Both the position numbers and the translations under genes were made by a program. The notes under the pieces are model-generated. The model worked only from the letters and a program-made list of their open reading frames with translations, was not told the DNA's origin and did no database searches. Below are positions 30,321 to 42,930 of a DNA stretch of 64,000 nucleotides, one piece after another. How positions within the stretch are numbered: the stretch's first letter is position 1; each line of letters opens with the position of its first letter. Origin of the DNA: Notospermus geniculatus (Eukaryota > Nemertea > Pilidiophora > Heteronemertea > Lineidae); NCBI GenBank assembly GCA_002633025.1, contig NMRB01001576.1:67019-131018 (forward strand), given 5' to 3'.

Positions 30321-31027
30321 TGCTCAGTTGACAGTATGACAAGTTATCTCAAAATATCAAATTTGATATCAATTTTGACCTTGACCGTGACCTCTGATCA
30401 TCAAAGTCACTGCATAATCGAAATGGGCATCCTCAATAACCTAAGTTTGGGTGATATCATGCCTCTATCTCTTCGACGGGCAGGGTTCAAATTATTAAGT
30501 TTGATATATCAAAATCTCATGATATCTCAATCAGCCGGACACCAGAGGCTCAGAATTTAATGTAATCCAGTCCTTGGACAAGCAGGCACCTGTTTCATGT
30601 TGTTCATTTGACAATATGGCAAGTTATCTCAAAATATCAAATTTGAGAATCACTATGATCCTGACAGCACATGTCGGAAATGATTATCCTAATAAACTGG
30701 CAGGGTTGACAAACCTAGGGGTGGGACATGTTTCCTTTGTCCTATGTGGACAACATATGCCGGTAGATGACTTTTTAAAATTCGTGGCAGACAAAATTTT
30801 GAGATTGATATGGCAATTTCCACCTGATCCAGATAGCTCATCTGAAAGCTTGCGTCCACAAACAGGGAGGTAGGACCTGATACAGTCTTCTAGCTTTCCT
30901 GTGGACTGAGCTGTGACAGACAGAAAGACACAGACACAGGCACGCAGACAGACACACGCACACAGACGGACGCCACTCAGTATACATATGAATAGCTCTC
31001 TGCTGACCTTTGGTCAGCTGAGCTAAA
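30321..31027 (+). repeat. Related repeat ending in hairpin plus TAAAAA
   Basis: It contains TTTGACCTTGACCGTGACCT and paired AGTTATCTCAAAATATCAAA words, then a CAGACACA microsatellite (30915-30975). It ends with the hairpin CTGCTGACC..GGTCAG near 30998 and GAGCTAAAAA. Confidence 0.55.
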
Positions 31028-31054
31028 AATACCGGTAATCCTCAGCACCATGGA

Positions 31055-31676
31055 TTACGCTCAACACATTCCGTTATGACGTAGCGGAGGTTTCCACCGC
31101 GGTGGTCCAAACGTTCTCACCACGGGGGCAAGGTTGTCACTGCGGTGAAAACTTCTAAAAATTTGACAAACCCCCAAGAAAAAAATCAAACCTCGGAAAA
31201 AATGCAAAATATCTTTTATCGATGAGCTCTATGGGCCACCGCAGGGGCTGGCAGGCTAATCAAAAATTTTAGTTGGCCTAATCATGTCTTTAACTGAATT
31301 GATCTCCACCATCATGTCAACATAATCCATACAGTCGACGAAAGCTGTACTTAATTAAAACACCAGGGCCGCATTTTGAGCGTTCGTTAACATTAAGGTC
31401 CACTAATAAAAGGCCTGATTGGATATTTGTCAATAGGAACCCAGAAAAGCCTGAGGGGTCATCTCAGAGTGCTGTTCACTGGACTTGAAAGCAAAGTGCT
31501 AAAATCCCAACAAAGTTGTCATTTTTAAGTTAAACAAATATTTTGAAAATTTTGATGGCGATATCCATCTATGCAGACGCTTGTTTAACGACGACGGACG
31601 ACGACGACGGACGACGACGACGGACGACGGACGACACACCATGAGAGAAGCTCACCTCACAGAGGTGAGCTAAAAA
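31055..31676 (+). repeat. Another hairpin-TAAAAA repeat with (GACGACG)n
   Basis: A (GACGACGGAC)n run at 31588-31635 is followed by the hairpin GCTCACCTC ACA GAGGTGAGC and TAAAAA at 31649-31676. The left boundary is not clear. Confidence 0.5.
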
Positions 31677-31849
31677 CCAAGTCAGCCTATTGATAAAAAA
31701 ATCATTATGTCAAATGATGGTCAAATGATCTGACTACCATGCACCAAAAATTGGTGAAAAAATATCGGGGGATTACGGAGTAATTTACAAATATCCACAG
31801 TGGTTAATAACTTCTGACCGAGATTGTACATTGTTCAGCTACATTCTTT

Positions 31850-32010
31850 CTTATTAGGCGAAATACATGTATGATGTAGGCGAAATGAGTTCAGGCGAAA
31901 TAGCAAGTAGCCGAAATAGGAATTAGGCGAGATTAGTGTTAAGCAAAATGGGAAGTAGGCGAAATGGATGTTGAAGAAAAAAAAGGAGTCTGTAAAATAT
32001 GTTCAGACGA
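31850..32010. repeat. Minisatellite-like (TAGGCGAAATGG)n, diverged
   Basis: About ten diverged units of AGTAGGCGAAATGGG, related to the arrays at 29.8 and 42 kb. Confidence 0.65.
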
Positions 32011-32091
32011 AATGGGAGTACACCGTTTATATAGGGGAACCAAGATACAGAATAGCACAAAATTGACACACAAAATGATAGTAAGCAAGAA

Positions 32092-32185
32092 GTCAATCTC
32101 CAGAATTCACGAATTTTCGACCCCAACCGGGGTCTTTTTCAAGTGGAACTTTACAATCTGAAACTCTAGAAAAGACTGAGCTGAA
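32092..32185. repeat. Single arm of Penelope-like end
   Basis: GTCAATCTCCAGAATTCACG, then CGACCCCAACCGGGGTC and GGAACTTTACAATCTGAAAC, matches one arm of the 18471-18655 palindrome. On the minus strand it reads GACCCCGGTTGGGGTCGAAA, a better GAAA-closed stem than the 18-kb copy. Confidence 0.5.
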
Positions 32186-32864
32186 ACCCGAAGGTGGAAC
32201 GAACCTGTGTAGACAGGATGAGTGAGCAATTAAGGAAAGAATAGTGTCCAAGCACCACGGATGGTTGCTGGACCTAATTAAGGGAGTGGATGTAATTAAG
32301 GAAAGAAAAGTGTCCAAGTCCAAGTTTATATAGGGAAAGGTTTCAGTTTGGGTATACGACCTTCTATCATGTCTATACATGTAAGTCGCCTTCACGAAGT
32401 CCAAAATAACTGAAATTGTGTTGAGTCGTATCGAGTTTGGATTTCTCGAACTTTGTTGATGTATCTGGAAACAAAGAATTTGCCTTTTGGAAATATGTAG
32501 TCTTTGTCATCCAGTATGCAATTATTGATCAACTCTGCCAACTTCTAATCCCATTATCAATACTTTTATAATCAGATCATTCGCAATCAGTCGGCAATCG
32601 ATTGTAGATGCTGGTTTCTGAAGATTCTAGGCAAGGTTTACCTCACGTCATGGTGAATACACACTGTGGAATGAAATCATGGTTCGAGGTTATATTTTGT
32701 CTATGTTTTAGACGAAACCACCCTCTGTCTTAGTCGAGAAAGAGACATAGCAATTAAAAGTGAGAATTTGACGCATGGCCGCGGATGTTCTGCGCCATTC
32801 ACAGTGTAGTTCAGGCTTTAAAGTCAATTTGACGACGATTACCCCACCGATGCAGGAAATCCCA
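32186..32864. other. Non-coding stretch, nothing recognised
   Basis: Contains two short AATTAAGGAAAGAA(T/A)AGTGTCC repeats near 32230-32310; otherwise nothing seen. Confidence 0.4.
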
Positions 32865-33719
32865 GGGCCCGTATGCATAAAGGAGGAGGTAACTATACCT
32901 TGGTTTAGCCTATTCTAAGAATTGTTATTCCTCTCTCCCCGGTTTAGAAGATTCGGTATGCATAAAACAAAGTATAACAATTCTGTGTATAACTATACTA
33001 AGTTTAAGCTTATTCCACAGTGTAGTGTTATTCCACGGTATTTGCGTGCAAAGCCTGCAGGAAATCTATTATTAGATGATTTGGCCCCTTTATGCAAATT
33101 AAGTCACAATAGAGTTATGCCTGCCGCACATTCAACTCGGGCTCCCAAGGAAGCTGACAGAGAAAACAGCTTATTCCATGGTGTAATGTTATTCCATGGT
33201 ATTGGGAGTCTTTTCTCGCTATCAGAATGGTTTCATAAAATACAATGCATGTCATGTTGGTGATCCTTATCAGGGCTCGGTTTTTCAAAAGTCCCACTGC
33301 ACTATCTCTGTCATGGCGTTAGGTCTTCTTGCATGGCATTATCTCCTTTAGCACTAATCCAAAATCATCGCCACGTTAGTGTTGAACAACCACATTAATG
33401 GTTGCAATTATTTCAGTCATTTGGAGTCAGCAGCCCTCCAACAGAATACAATTTGATGATGCGCAATGATTCATTTTGCCCTATTCCACTCCTTAAACAT
33501 ACCCCTTGGTAGGTTTATGTTACACCAGCAAATCTGGCATATTAACACCACAGAATAAGCTATTCCATCTTTATGCATTTTCGACCGCCTATTCCATAAA
33601 TAGCGTTACACCACAGTTTTGCTTAAACCACCATTATGCATACCGACGGTGGTACAACCCTGAAGTTATACCTGGAATAAGCTATACCTCCCCTATTCCA
33701 CCTTTATGCATACGGGCCC
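32865..33719. mobile_element. 855-bp element, GGGCCCGTATGCATAAAGGA ends
   Basis: GGGCCCGTATGCATAAAGGA is mirrored at 33700-33719. The interior has many TTATTCCA(C/T)GGT and CTTATTCC words in both orientations. No coding sequence. A fragment of the right end recurs at 60540-60606. Confidence 0.75.
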
Positions 33720-33720
33720 A

Positions 33721-34134
33721 GGGCCCGTATGCATAAAGGAGGTGGTAACTATACCCTGGTTTAGCCTATTCTGAGAATTGTTATTCTTCTCTCCCTCGTT
33801 TAGAAAATTCGGTATGCATAAAACAAAGTATAACAATTCTGTGTAGAACTAAACTAAGTTTAAGCTTATTCCACAGTGTAGCGTTAGTCCACGGTATTTG
33901 TGGGCAAAGCCTGCTGGAAATCTATTATTAGATGATTTGGACCCTTTATGCAAATTAAGTCACAATAGAGTTATACCTGCCAAACAGTCAGCACATGCTC
34001 CCAAAGAGGCTGACAGAGAAAACAGCTTATTCCACGGTTTAATGTTATTCCATGGTATTGGAGTCTTTTCTCGTAATCAGACTGGTTTCATAAAATACAA
34101 TGCATGTCATGTTGGTGATGCTTATCAGGGCTCG
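33721..34134. mobile_element. Truncated second copy of the same element
   Basis: It starts GGGCCCGTATGCATAAAGGA one base after the first copy and follows it for about 410 bp at roughly 90% identity, until GGCTCG and an N at 34135, where another element begins. Confidence 0.75.
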
Positions 34135-34135
34135 N

Positions 34136-34645
34136 TAGTCTCGTGCCACCAGACTCTGCAATTTTCAATTTTAGAGTCTGGTCCGGATGGTACCTTTTGC
34201 TTGTAAAAACCATCATGGCGGACAATCTACCGCCGATGACGTAGAACACAATGCACAATCAATGCAAAAAGTAGTAAAACTACAGTACTTTGTACCCCTT
34301 GCTGTAAGGCCTACTGCACTTTTTATTGCATAATTCCCTCCCAAATCGAAAGAATAATAATATACTTGCCTTAAATTCCAATGAAAGACACTATAAATTG
34401 ACTTGACAACACAAATTGAGGCGATTCACCTCACTAATTTTCACGCTTCAAGTCATCTGGGCGCCGCCATATTCCCCCTGCAGCGTACGTCACCAGATTT
34501 TGAAACTAGCCAATCAGCGATGCTGACCTCCTTTCGAATCATCGAAACGAGGTCACTAGGTCGCTGCAATGAGAATTTCTTTCCGTGCCAGACCCTCGGT
34601 CTGACGACCTCGGAGTATGACCGAGGGGCTGGTTGCGCGAGACTA
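34136..34645. mobile_element. 510-bp MITE, TAGTCTCG ends
   Basis: TAGTCTCGTGCCACCAGACT is mirrored as TAGTCTCGCGCAACCAGCCC. Ends resemble those of the 54182-54746 element. No target duplication is visible, since the left flank has an N and the older element is broken there. Confidence 0.6.
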
Positions 34646-34674
34646 CATTGAAGGGTATTTGAAAAGGAATAAAT

Positions 34675-36615
34675 AGACTTTTAGAACCATCACAACGAGC
34701 AAGTCCAGAATATGATTTTCATGTCCAGATGTCTATATACGTATTACACGAATGTAGGTAAAAAAGGTACAGGTAAAAAAGGTATAGGTAAAAAAGGTAC
34801 GGTAAAAAAGGTAATGGTAAAAAGGGACTAGGTAATAAAGGTACTAGGTAAAAAATGTACAGGTAAAAAAGGTACTAGGTAAAAAATAGTGCCAATGGCA
34901 CTGTGCCCGCTTGGCTTTTTAGCACAGTGGTGGAAAGAAGCCATATCAGAATCCCATACAATCCATATTTGACCAAAGCGTAGCAGATTTTGTGAGTTTG
35001 GTTTTGGCCTCCTGGCGGCAAAGTCAAGAATTAGATTTCACCAAAATTTCCGGGAAGTCACTACAACCTAGAGGTAAATGCATACAAAGGTTCAATACAA
35101 TAGCTCACACGATTATCAAAATATAGCCCTTTTAAGTTTTTCACAAAACGCCCCCTACCTACCAAGATAGGAATCGCATCGCACTCAAAATCAAACTTGA
35201 CCTAGTTTTTTGGGTCATACACACCTGTATGCAACATGAAAATGATCCTTCAAAAACTGAAGGCGCTATCCATCTGACAAGGGAAAATTTGGAATTTTCG
35301 TTTTGGCCCCCTAGTGGCAAAGTCAAGAATCAGATTGCGCTGAAATTTCGTGTGCAAGTCACCACAAGCAAGAGGTACATACACACAAAGTTTCATCGCG
35401 ATAGCTCAAGCCATTCTCAAAATACAGGCCTTTGAATTTTTTCACAAAACGCCCCCTACTGGCCAAAGTAGGAATCGCATCGCACCCAAAATCGAACTTG
35501 ACCTAGATTTTGTGGTCATATACACCCATATGCAATATGAAAATGATCCGCCAAAAACTGAAGGCGCTATTTATCTGACAAGGGAAAAGTTTACGGACAC
35601 ACGCACGCACGCACGCACTAACGCACGACAGACCACCACTAAAGGCGCCAAGCACAGCATAAGCCCTTTTGGCCTATGGGCCAGCTGGCTAAAAAGGTAA
35701 TAGGTAATAGAGGTACTAGGTAAAATAGGTACAGGTAAAAAGCATACTAGGTAAAAAAGGTACAAGGTTAAATTTTGTATTGAATTTGCTAGATGCATTG
35801 GATTATCCAGAACGTTGCACATTCTGTTAAAAAAGGTGTATCAATGTTTTCATTACCGGTAGTAGTTTTATTGTTATAGTATACAGTAATAAATAAAGTC
35901 ATTTTACAAGTTTCACATAACTATTCTGTGTTTTGTAGTCAGACCTTTCCCCTCCTGGGTACTCAGGTGAGGGTGGGGGCACCTATTGACTCCTCTCCAA
36001 CCTTCAGAGTCATACTCATCACCTTCAGCCGTTTGAACACCTTACAATCCATATCCTCCAATAACGTTTTCTTTCTTAGTTTTCATTATATCATAGATAT
36101 CAAAATAAAAAGCAATTCGAAGGTTGAATATTTGGAAGGCAACAGGAATAAGGGGGTATGAGAGTCAGGCGCCGTGACTTGGGCTGCAGAAAAAATGACC
36201 ATATCGGACGAGCTATCAGATACGGGTATGACGTCAAACGTTTAAGGTCCAATTTGAAAAGTTCTGGATGATCCAATGCAGCATGCTTGCAAATTCAATA
36301 CAAAATTTAACCTTGTACCTTTTTTACCTAGTATCCTTTTTACCTGTACCTATTTTACCTATTACCTTTATTACCTATTACCTTTTTTACCTAGTACCTT
36401 TTTTACTTGTACATTTTTTACCTAGTACCTTTATTACCTAGTACCTTTTTTACCAGTACCTTTTTTACCAGTACCTTTTTTACCGTACCTTTTTTACCTA
36501 TACCTTTTTTACCTGTACATTTTTTACCGTATACCGTATTACACTATTTGATGAAAATCATATTCTGGACATGAAAATCATATTCTGGATTTGCTCGTTT
36601 TTATGGTTCTACAAA
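34675..36615. mobile_element. 1.9-kb inverted element with GGTAAAAAAGGTA arrays
   Basis: The ends share AGAACCAT..ACGAGCAA(G/A)TCCAGAATATG inverted. Next to each end lies a minisatellite of (GGTAAAAAAGGTAC)-type units: 34748-34885 and 35692-35770 on the left, and its reverse complement at 36307-36535 on the right. Inner arms pair ATTGAATTTGCTAGATGCAT with its mirror near 36270-36300. Another repeat (34889-35693) is inserted in the left array. Confidence 0.7.
34889..35693 (+). repeat. Hairpin-ended repeat with two 301-bp tandem units
   Basis: Two units with a 301-bp period share TTCACAAAACGCCCCCTACT, GGAATCGCATCGCA and CTGAAGGCGCTAT. An (ACGC)n stretch follows, then the hairpin AGCCCTTTTGGCC..GGCCAGCTGGCT and AAAAAG. 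Same plan as the 43.9-45.0 kb repeat. Confidence 0.6.
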
Positions 36616-37243
36616 TGTACCATGACTTATTTACCACTGCAGGTCGGTTCACAAAATGTCTGGATTGACCCTTTATTGACAAAGCCATTTTAAACCTGAA
36701 AATCAACCTCAGATTTAAGACCGAATTGCGTAGAACATCCTGGTCTATAGTTCAACACACTGTGGATTACTGAATTCTTTTAGTGAACAACTGTCAAAAA
36801 CGAACTGAGTGCAGTCAGTTGGTACTAAAATCGGAAAAAATAGCGTCGAAAAGTAGGCCTAAGTTGATTCCCCATGGTAAAATAGGCTTTACACATCATT
36901 GCTCGTCAGCTGCACTCATTGCCCAGTAATGCCATCAAACAAAAAGCTAAGTCCGTCATCAAGCGACGGGTTCCTTGATATGCATGGATTTAATAGACAT
37001 GTTGCTAAAGTTGGCCATTTTTTTCCCAGAGGGAGTAAACAAACACTGAATGTACAGTGAATGTACACCACTGATGTACAGCATGTTTTAAAATCTGCAA
37101 AAACATAAAAACTTGTCTTGAAAATGTCTCACATAACATAACCATCAGTAATATAACATTAATATGCACTGAGCCTTGGCTTACTTTTGGTAAAATAGTA
37201 ATTCAGAAAAGAAAACACAGACTTTTGTTGCCAACCCAACCTT

Positions 37244-37915
37244 CTAGCGTACAATGGAAATACCTAGTATGTCACACTTTGGTACTTTCGAGAAAAATGG
37301 GTTTATGTTTCCAGGTCCAATATCAAGAGTTGGAATGACAACTTGGAAGAGTTTTGTTGTGGAAAACACTTCTAGGCCTAGGCCTAATTAATTGTTCTGA
37401 AATACATTTTAAGATGTTGTAAAAATATGTTATATAACAGAAGTAAATGCGACTTACTATGTTTTACCTCTGTTTTCATGCTGACTTTGCAAGAGTAAAA
37501 ACCTAGTAAGTCACAATTCTGATGCTTATTGATGTCCCTTGGGGTAATAAATGAGACAAATTGTGTATAGACAAATAGAAATTTTATTAATTTGAAAATT
37601 GAAACCATTTCGAACTTCCTAAACACTCTAACACTCTTCAGTGACTCACCTGAGGTACAGAGGAAAAACATAGCAAGTCACAGGTCGACATCACTACACA
37701 AAGCAGGCAAGTGTGCTCTTACTAGGTTTTACTTTGGGAAGCAATGACCGAGTGGTGCACTTACTATGTTTTGCCTCTCTCATTCTGAAGCTTTGGCGGA
37801 CATTTGTAAACAATAACTGTCTATTATGATGAAAAAATACCTAGAAAATACGAATTTGACCATAACTCATTTTTTCCAAAAATGTGACTTACTAGGTACT
37901 TCCATTGGACGCTAG
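37244..37915. mobile_element. 672-bp element nested in the inverted repeat, CCTT TSD
   Basis: The ends CTAGCGTACAATGGAAATAC and mirror CTAGCGTCCAATGGAAGTAC are flanked by CCTT on both sides (37240-37243, 37916-37919). Six or so internal copies of ACCTAGTAAGTCAC and its reverse complement are scattered along it. Confidence 0.75.
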
Positions 37916-38669
37916 CCTTGAGTCCAGGTTTATGAATCATCATGTTTCATACTGTGGGATAGGAGCCTGGAAACCTGGAGCTGAGGTTTGTCCTAAACAG
38001 GGCATGATAAAAGTCTTTTAAATTTTTTTGTGTGAAGTATCTTCACAAAGGGGCTGGAAGCATAAGAGACCAACTTACGGATCGTGCACTTTGAGCAAAC
38101 CGTAAGAGATATTTCTTTGAAACTTGGCACACATGTACCTTGGACCAAAGCATAATCAATGATGACAAACTTTGAGATGCAGCTGTTACGTAACACCTAG
38201 CAACCACCATAGCAACCTATTGTTTTCTGGTTTTAAAGGGTTTTCTTTCCCCAAAAGGGGTGAAACATCATTCAGCATGGTTGTCTGTTGCAGCATAGCT
38301 TTGATTAAAATCCCACTGCATCATTATTACATAATATGATTGCATAATTGTGTTTACTGTTGTCACTACAGCGACCTATTGTTTTCTGGTTTTAAGGCAT
38401 TTCCCCTCTTAGAAAGAGGTAAAATACCATTTTAACATGATTGTCTGTTGCAGCATAGATAAAGGTGAATCCCACTGCATCATTATTACATAATCTGATT
38501 GCATAATTATCTGTTGTCACCATAGCATCCTAGTGTTTTTAGGACTGTTTTTAACAGGATCCCCTCCCAATGAGGGGTCAAACATCATTCAACATGGTTG
38601 TCTTTCGCAGTATAGATAAGACAAATCCCACTGCATCATTGTTACATAATGCAGTTGCATAATTATCTG

Positions 38670-38715
38670 TTGTCATCATATGTAGTATATTATTATTATT
38701 ATATTATTATATTCT
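38670..38715. repeat. (TTA)n microsatellite
   Basis: TATTATTATTATTATATTAT run in the spacer of the large inverted repeat. Confidence 0.8.
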
Positions 38716-39855
38716 GCTTTTTCATTCTGTTACTGATTTCCTTTAGAACAAAGATACAGAATCTACATATAAACTAACAAGGCAAGACACTTAAACGCCA
38801 AGCATATCAATGGTTTGGTGAGATTTACTAAAGCAGCCTACCTATCATCAACCAGAATTACTTGCATTGCAGTGGTAGTACAGCATTTCCAATGCATGAT
38901 TTGTCCTTTTCTTTTTGTCCCCATGCAAGCCATTTCATCCCAGAGGATACTTCATCCCTAAGGTTCATTATTTTCAACTTTTCTTAGCACAAGACAGGCA
39001 TGTTTTGGGATGGCCTTTCCCAGAGAATGAATTGTTCAAAGACAAGTTGTTCGGGGACAGACATGACAGATTATTCACTGCAGGATGTATCATCCAGAAA
39101 CAGACAATCATGTTAACTATGATGTTTTACCCCTTTCTCAGAGGGGAACCCCTTAAAACCAGAAAACAACAGGTTGCTGGTGGCGACAACAGATAATTAT
39201 GCAATCAGATTATGTAATAATGATGCAGTGGGATTCACCTTTATCTATGCTGCAACAGACAATCATGTTAAAATGGTATTTTACTTCTTTCTAAGAGGGG
39301 AAATGCCTTAAAACCAGAAAACAATAGGTCGCTGTAGTGACAACAGTAAACACAATTATGCAATCATATTATGTAATAATGATGCAGTGGGATTTTAATC
39401 AAAGCTATGCTGCAACCAGACAACCATGCTGAATGATGTTTGACCCCTTTTGGGGAAAGAAAACCCTTTAAAACCAGAAAACAATAGGTTGCTATGGTGG
39501 TTGCTAGGTGTTACGCAACAGCTGCATCTCAAAGTTTGTCATCATTGATTATGTTTTGGTCCAAGGTATATGTGTGCCAAGTTTCAAAGAAATATCTCTT
39601 ACGGTTTGCTCAAAGTGCACGATCCGTAAGTTGGTCTCTTATGCTTCCAGCCCCTTTCGGCCTGGGCACATTGCATCACATATGTAGCATTGCTGAGCAG
39701 GTGTTCATTTTGGAACTTTTCACAGAAGTTTTTATGTTTTTGCAGATTTTAAAACATGCTGTGCATCAATGGTGTACATTCACTGTACATTCAGTGTTTG
39801 TTTACACCCTCTGGGAAAAAATGGCCGACTTTCGCAACATGTCTATTTTTATACC

Positions 39856-40456
39856 GTATGTACTCACCTATGAGATCATAAGCCGGACAATACCACAATT
39901 CTGGTACCGCCCAGGTCGGCGAAATTGCCAGATTTCTCTGGGTTTTCTCAGTCAATTTTGGAAAGATGTAAGTGATTTGTAAAGCACAAAACTTTAAGAT
40001 CAAACGGGCTGAAACCCGCTCAATCATGTCCAGGTAAGAAAGGAATGCGAGTGCTAGGAATGAAGATCTCAGTTACAACACTGTGATAATGGAAGCTGAT
40101 ATTCGAACGGTCATCTATGGTTTCTCTAGGCATACTCTCCGGTACGATGTCGTGGACGGTGCATTGTCAATAAATATTCTTTTTTGTCGAGGGAGGGGGG
40201 GGGGTACTTTTTGACTTGCGGAAAACTACGAATACGTCCCTGTGGTCACACCGTCAGAGTTCGTTCTTCAGTGTGTTCATTTTAAGTTGTTTGGCGACTC
40301 CTCACCGAGTAATGTTCCTATTCAACTCATCCGTCCATATTCTGACCAATACGAATGGCCGAGCTGACGTGCTCACGTCCGTTGGTCACTTCTATTGGCT
40401 GAATCAGTTGACCTTAAGCTTAGATTAATTAAGTTAAACAGCCGCCGTGGAATGAA
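39856..40456. other. Non-coding stretch, nothing recognised
   Basis: A poly-G run lies at about 40190. No exon with paired splice sites seen. Confidence 0.4.
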
Positions 40457-40585
40457 TAGGCAGGTTTCGCAAGCGCCCGGTTAGGCCATACGACGACGTT
40501 TATCTATTGTTTGGGTATACCCAAATACCCGTTTATGATAAACGTCGTCGTATGGCCTAACTGGGCGCTTGCGGAACCTCCCTAA
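40457..40585. mobile_element. 129-bp MITE, AGGTTTCGCAAGCGCC ends
   Basis: AGGTTTCGCAAGCGCCCGGT with TAGGCCATACGACGACG is mirrored by the right arm. The loop holds TTTGGGTATACCCAAA. Confidence 0.75.
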
Positions 40586-41063
40586 TAATTCTGTACATAC
40601 GACACTGATATTGACCATAATCTTTACCACACCATTCCATTCAAATGTGACAGGCCTAGATGTGCTGTTCTGTTCTGCCCCCACTTAAATAGGGGTCCTG
40701 AAATGAAGAAAATCACACATTTTATGCAAATATTTCAGCAAAACCAATATGTTTAGTAATGATTTTTCGATGAATGATAAATAATACCATTAACTCTCCC
40801 AGTACAACAAACATTAGGGAATAATTTCACTGTTTTCATGCTGATTTCGGACATTTTGCAAATGCTCTTTGTTTTCCTAATTAATGAAGCTGATGTCACA
40901 TTTTTCTTTCATGATTATGTAGTTCACATTATAAAATGTTATACCTGAAGTTATCATGAAATCAAACAACTGCAACATAATGAAAAATTAGTTGGGAAAA
41001 TGGTTCCGAAAGTGAACAGCCCCTTTAAGATATATCAACAGCTCCAGCTGAATGTTCACCTTA
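40586..41063. other. Non-coding stretch, nothing recognised
   Basis: AT-rich, no exon or bounded repeat seen. Confidence 0.4.
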
Positions 41064-41217
41064 AGCTGCCCATACACGATCAATATTATTGCACAATATG
41101 AGGATCACAATGGGCAATATTATTGTCAATCTTTCTTCTAATTGTCATGCTAGAAGCACACGACCACCCATTTGGGCCTCATATTGTGCAATAATATTGT
41201 GCCGTGTATGGGCGGCT
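41064..41217. mobile_element. 154-bp MITE, TTA TSD, AGCYGCCCATACACG ends
   Basis: AGCTGCCCATACACGATCAA is mirrored as AGCCGCCCATACACGGCACA, and inner arms ATATTATTGCACAATATGAGG pair. TTA flanks both ends, as in PIF/Harbinger elements. Confidence 0.8.
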
Positions 41218-41599
41218 TTAGACGTCACATGTTAGACACTGCATGGTTGCCTGGTTGGTAGCTTGATGTAAGACAACTCCACGAATCGGACTACCAACGC
41301 AATCACGTGTAGACCCTCTAATTTACACAGCTGTCAGGATGCCCCGACTTTTCATATGTAGGCCCTACGTCACTACAACGAGGCAGCAGAGAATGAAAAC
41401 AATCAATGCTGGTGTCGTCACCACAATCAGTTTGCTTGGGTATTGAGATCCCCGTAAACATGGTAAAGGGAGTTAGTCGCGGCAGTCAAAGACGACACTA
41501 AGAATTAGATTTTCAGTTGGCCATGTTCTCAGTGCTATATTCTAAAGCAGGAAAGCCACAGCAATGGGGATCATAGCTACGATAAAGGGTAGCACACGG

Positions 41600-41705
41600 A
41601 AACCGGGCCCTATACAATGGACACCTTTTGTGTGGGAAATTGATCAGGACCGGGATGTCGGTTTCATTTCAATAGTTTTAACTAGTGACACCTATTGAGG
41701 CCGCG
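41600..41705. repeat. Fragment homologous to 43360-43472
   Basis: Shared words are ACAATGGAC..CCTTTTGT.TGGGAAATTGATCAGGAC, TTTCATTTCAATAGTT and GACACCTATTGAGGC, about 85% identity over 105 bp. Two members of an unbounded repeat family. Confidence 0.6.
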
Positions 41706-42079
41706 AGCATACGGTCCCCATTGTGCAGATATGTTCTTAGTATGTAATACCGGTAAATTCAAACTTGGCGTGAGTGCTGTAATTGATTCAAGATGGCGGC
41801 ATTTGATTCCCTATTCAGACACCTTGACTGGTAATAATGACCAGTTCGCTTTGAAGTCCAAGACTTCATACACATGTTTTTATTCTATGCAGAAAGTACA
41901 TGTATAAGTATCCAGGAGTAGGCTCCAACGCTTTTTATTTGAAGAAAAAATGTTGAGTCCACTCATTATTGTCAAATAAGGATGTAGCACTCTTTATCCC
42001 TGGATTGTAGGAGTTTCAAATAGTGTTGTACGTTCTACATACTCTTTCATCAGGCTTATCAAAGTTTGTATGAGGAATA

Positions 42080-42930
42080 TGCCCTAATATGCCCTACTCA
42101 CCATTTCGCCTACAGATATTCCCCATTTCGCCTACCCCAGTTCTCGTATTATCATTTCACCTACTCCCCATTTCACCTACTTCCCCATTTCACCTACTCT
42201 CCATTTTGCCTACTTCCCATTTCGCCTACTCCCCGTTTCACCTTCTCTCAGTATTAACAATGGGTTTCGCAAATTTTTTCCCCTACTCCTTATGGGGTGG
42301 TTGTTTTTTCCAGGGGTTGGAATCCTGAATAAAATAGGTTTGAAAACATTCCTCATCTCTCTAAGCTCTGAGATGCTTTAAAATTCAATAGCAGTAACTA
42401 AACTTGGGAGAGAAAATTTGAAACGCAAAATATTTTTTTGTGCATTCCTACTTGCTTATTGATCTGACCATTCCTCCATGATGATCTGACAGAGGATGTC
42501 TCGCCAACTAATGGATGACAAGAACCAGCAAATAGATTGCTTTAACTTTCTTTAACTTTGGATAAAAAGGTAGAAGTCCCTTTCATCCCCTACATGCAGT
42601 TTGGATGCTATTCTTTTGTAATCTAATCTTGAGATAAATCCTTTTACATTATAGTTGTATATAATCCAGAGCTTTGAAATAGGTCACCTGATGTCCACCC
42701 CTACAACACCCGCTTGGAACAAAAACAACCACCCTATAAGGAGTAAGGAGAAAAAAATTGCAAAATCCATTGTTAAAATTGATAGCAGGCGAATCGGGGA
42801 GTAGCGAAATGGAGAGTAGGCAAAATGGGGATTAAACGAAATGGGAGTAGGCGAAACAGGGAGTGGGCGAAATGGTGAGTACGCGAAATGGGGGTAGGGG
42901 AAATGGGGATAAACCGGCCCTAATTATTTT
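42080..42930. mobile_element. Inverted element with GGCGAAATGGG arrays near both ends
   Basis: CCATTTCGCCTACTCC-type units (42100-42245) and the reverse AGTAGGCGAAATGGG units (42785-42905) face each other. Inner arms pair ATGGGTTTCGCAAATTTTTT and CCTACTCCTTATGGGGTGG with CCACCCTATAAGGAGTAAGG near 42730. Same plan as 34675-36615. Confidence 0.65.

Larger units (their letters stand above)
36991..39850. mobile_element. About 2.9-kb inverted-repeat element
   Basis: The outer ends match inverted: AATAGACATGTTGC.AAAGTT with AACTTTCGCAACATGTCTATT-type sequence, TTTTAAAATCTGCAAAAACA and neighbours. Inner arms of about 600 bp (38040-38650 and 39060-39655) pair closely, e.g. CTTACGGATCGTGCACTTTG. Each arm contains two or three diverged copies of a unit of about 180 bp (CCACTGCATCATTATTACAT). 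The left arm is interrupted by the 37244-37915 element. No transposase was found. Confidence 0.7.

Noticed and set aside
32865-34134. Pair of direct long terminal repeats (LTR retrotransposon)
   Set aside because: The two copies abut, each has its own inverted ends, and there is no gag/pol or primer-binding site.
34136-34645. Target duplication for the TAGTCTCG element at 34 kb
   Set aside because: The left flank holds an N and does not match the right flank; no duplication can be claimed.
39494-39982. 162-codon plus-strand open frame
   Set aside because: It lies in the arm of the large inverted repeat, has no splice or family support and mirrors non-coding sequence at 38 kb.
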